Assembly (NCBI GenBank): GCA_023381615.1
Contig: JAMCQL010000014.1
Location: forward strand, 80,569 to 144,568
Origin: Bacteroidota bacterium
GTDB taxonomy: Bacteria > Bacteroidota > Ignavibacteria > Kryptoniales > JAKASW01
Direction of reading: 5' to 3'
Length of the DNA stretch: 64,000 bases
The translations under genes were made by a program, and so were the position numbers. The notes beneath the pieces are model-generated. The model saw nothing but the letters and a program-made list of their open reading frames with translations. It ran no database searches and had not been told where the DNA came from. The first letter of the stretch is position 1. Each line of letters begins with the position of its first letter. Positions 62,968 to 64,000 of the stretch are shown piece by piece.

Positions 62968-64000
62968 AGCTGCCGATACGGATAAGAGTAGCCCTCTACG
63001 TAACACTTTCATTTGCCATCGTAATTGTTGCCCTGAGTTTTGCACTGACAGAACTCTATGAGAGATATTCCTACCGTTCGTTCGATGTGACACTTGAGGC
63101 AGCGGCGAGCAGCGTTGCGAACCGACTTGTTGAAGAGAATCTACAGAAAGACCTATCCGAAATCAGCGAGGACATTGGGGAGACAATTTCAAGTTTTGAG
63201 AACAAGATCGGAGTAATCCATGTTGCCATTTTCGGTACCACAGGCAGAGAGGTTTTTTCGGTAAACGACCAAGACTCCGTCGCGTCAAGAATCCCACTTG
63301 AAGCGGGAAGGAAATTCGTCTCTATTTCGTTGGCAGGCAGGAGATACCGTGCGGCAATCGAAAATTTTGAGATAAACGAGAACTCACAAGGGACGGTCGT
63401 AGTATCAGGCTCATTGGCGGCAACTCGCGAATCTATAGACAGGATTCGCGGTCTTATCTTTGCTGTTGCACCAATTACTATCTTAATTGTAGGGATAGGA
63501 TCGGTGCTAATTGCGCACAGAGCTTTGCGTCCTCTCGAAAAAATTGCCCATGACGTTGACAGAATACAAGTCGACAAGCCATTGAGCGAGCTTTCCGTAC
63601 CAACGACCAATGACGAAATCGAGAAGGTCGCACTATCTTTCAACGCTCTCATTCGCCGGATCGTTTCGGTTCTTGAATCTCAGAGGAATTTCTTGATGGA
63701 TGCCTCTCACGAATTGAAGACTCCGCTTACAGTTATTCAGACGGAAATAGAGATGCTATTGATGAAGTCGAATTTGACAAGCGAGGAAAGGGAGAACTTG
63801 CAGCAGCTTGTTTCGGAAGTCGAGTACGCTTCCAAGCTTGCAATAGATCTTATTTACCTTTCAAAATTGGAGTCGTCGGTTGTCGAGAAGTTCTCGCCTG
63901 TGGATTTTGATTCGGTTGCCGAAGAAGTCATTTCCCATCAGTTGTCTATCGCCAAGCGCAAAAACATTTTTTTGCGGATAAAGCTTGGCTGTAAGTGTGA
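62964..64000 (+). CDS. Sensor histidine kinase, cut by the window edge
   Basis: The frame from ATG 62964 is open to the end of the window (about 345 codons). Residues 9-28 are a membrane helix, followed by a periplasmic region of about 130 residues (SVNDQDSVASRIP), a second helix (LIFAVAPITILIVGIGSVLI), a HAMP-like linker ending RPLEKIAHDVDRI, and a HisKA domain with His in FLMDASHELKTPL. The ATPase part is beyond the edge. It is the partner of the overlapping OmpR regulator. Confidence 0.93.
   Translation, partial: MKLPIRIRVALYVTLSFAIVIVALSFALTELYERYSYRSFDVTLEAAASSVANRLVEENLQKDLSEISEDIGETISSFENKIGVIHVAIFGTTGREVFSVNDQDSVASRIPLEAGRKFVSISLAGRRYRAAIENFEINENSQGTVVVSGSLAATRESIDRIRGLIFAVAPITILIVGIGSVLIAHRALRPLEKIAHDVDRIQVDKPLSELSVPTTNDEIEKVALSFNALIRRIVSVLESQRNFLMDASHELKTPLTVIQTEIEMLLMKSNLTSEERENLQQLVSEVEYASKLAIDLIYLSKLESSVVEKFSPVDFDSVAEEVISHQLSIAKRKNIFLRIKLGCKC

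Overview
The window is bacterial chromosome from the FCB group (Bacteroidetes/Chlorobi/Ignavibacteria side), most likely an Ignavibacteria-like lineage. Pointers are two C-terminal type IX secretion sorting tails of the YPNPFNP kind at the left edge, one promoter-like TAnnTTTG box, a GGGP-synthase homologue in a bacterial operon, many outer-membrane barrels, and very large multihaem c-type cytochromes. The organism call is inference; no rRNA is present.

Left part (1-20340, nearly all +): two T9SS-tailed secreted proteins (one cut by the window edge, one S1/P1 nuclease or phospholipase C-like), an APC amino-acid permease, a beta-hydroxyacid dehydrogenase, 5-formyl-THF cyclo-ligase, a PspC/membrane-protein pair, a secreted C1 peptidase, then a tightly packed housekeeping run clpS-alaS-GGGP synthase-gmhA-pterin dehydratase-pyrE-NUDIX-pyrimidine nucleoside phosphorylase-(broken arsC/spx-like gene), followed by a TPR protein, a TolB-like propeller, a small unknown and an M28 peptidase with a PDZ domain.

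Middle accessory block (about 20340-32220): a Phd/PIN toxin-antitoxin pair with a palindromic operator, then a minus-strand signalling set (1742-residue hybrid kinase with seven PAS domains, an Rcp1-like response regulator, a membrane GAF histidine kinase) wrapped around a GxxExxY gene that sits inside a long array of 76/119-bp repeats. An inositol monophosphatase closes the block.

Right part: an operon that looks like exopolysaccharide synthesis/export (receiver, TPR-YaiO barrel, HEAT protein, processive GT2), an HD hydrolase with a pseudo-receiver, glycosyltransferases, fmt, an FmdB zinc ribbon, and initiator tRNA-fMet followed at once by six tandem 106/128-bp units. Each unit holds the tRNA terminator plus a truncated tRNA-fMet body. 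Next comes a five-gene minus-strand module (membrane cytochrome b-like protein, ferredoxin-flavoprotein, 20-haem and 22-haem cytochromes c, outer-membrane barrel) that reads as an electron conduit across the envelope. Then a YVTN propeller, a secreted unknown/TPR-barrel/PAP2 set, a GT4-polysaccharide deacetylase fusion, and a PepSY-TolC-MFP-RND efflux set followed by an OmpR regulator and a histidine kinase cut by the right edge.

The most unusual signal spans the whole window: short GC-rich palindromic elements occur between genes, inside the pseudo-tRNA array, and IN FRAME inside at least seven protein genes (alaS, NUDIX, TolB-like, HD hydrolase, 20-haem cytochrome, RND pump, broken arsC). 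This is analogous to the palindromic elements that insert into genes of Rickettsia. Several other repeat families (a MITE-like element, a 'cacagag' family, an 'accgccgagacgc' family, a 'ccctcaccctaaccc' family) are also present.
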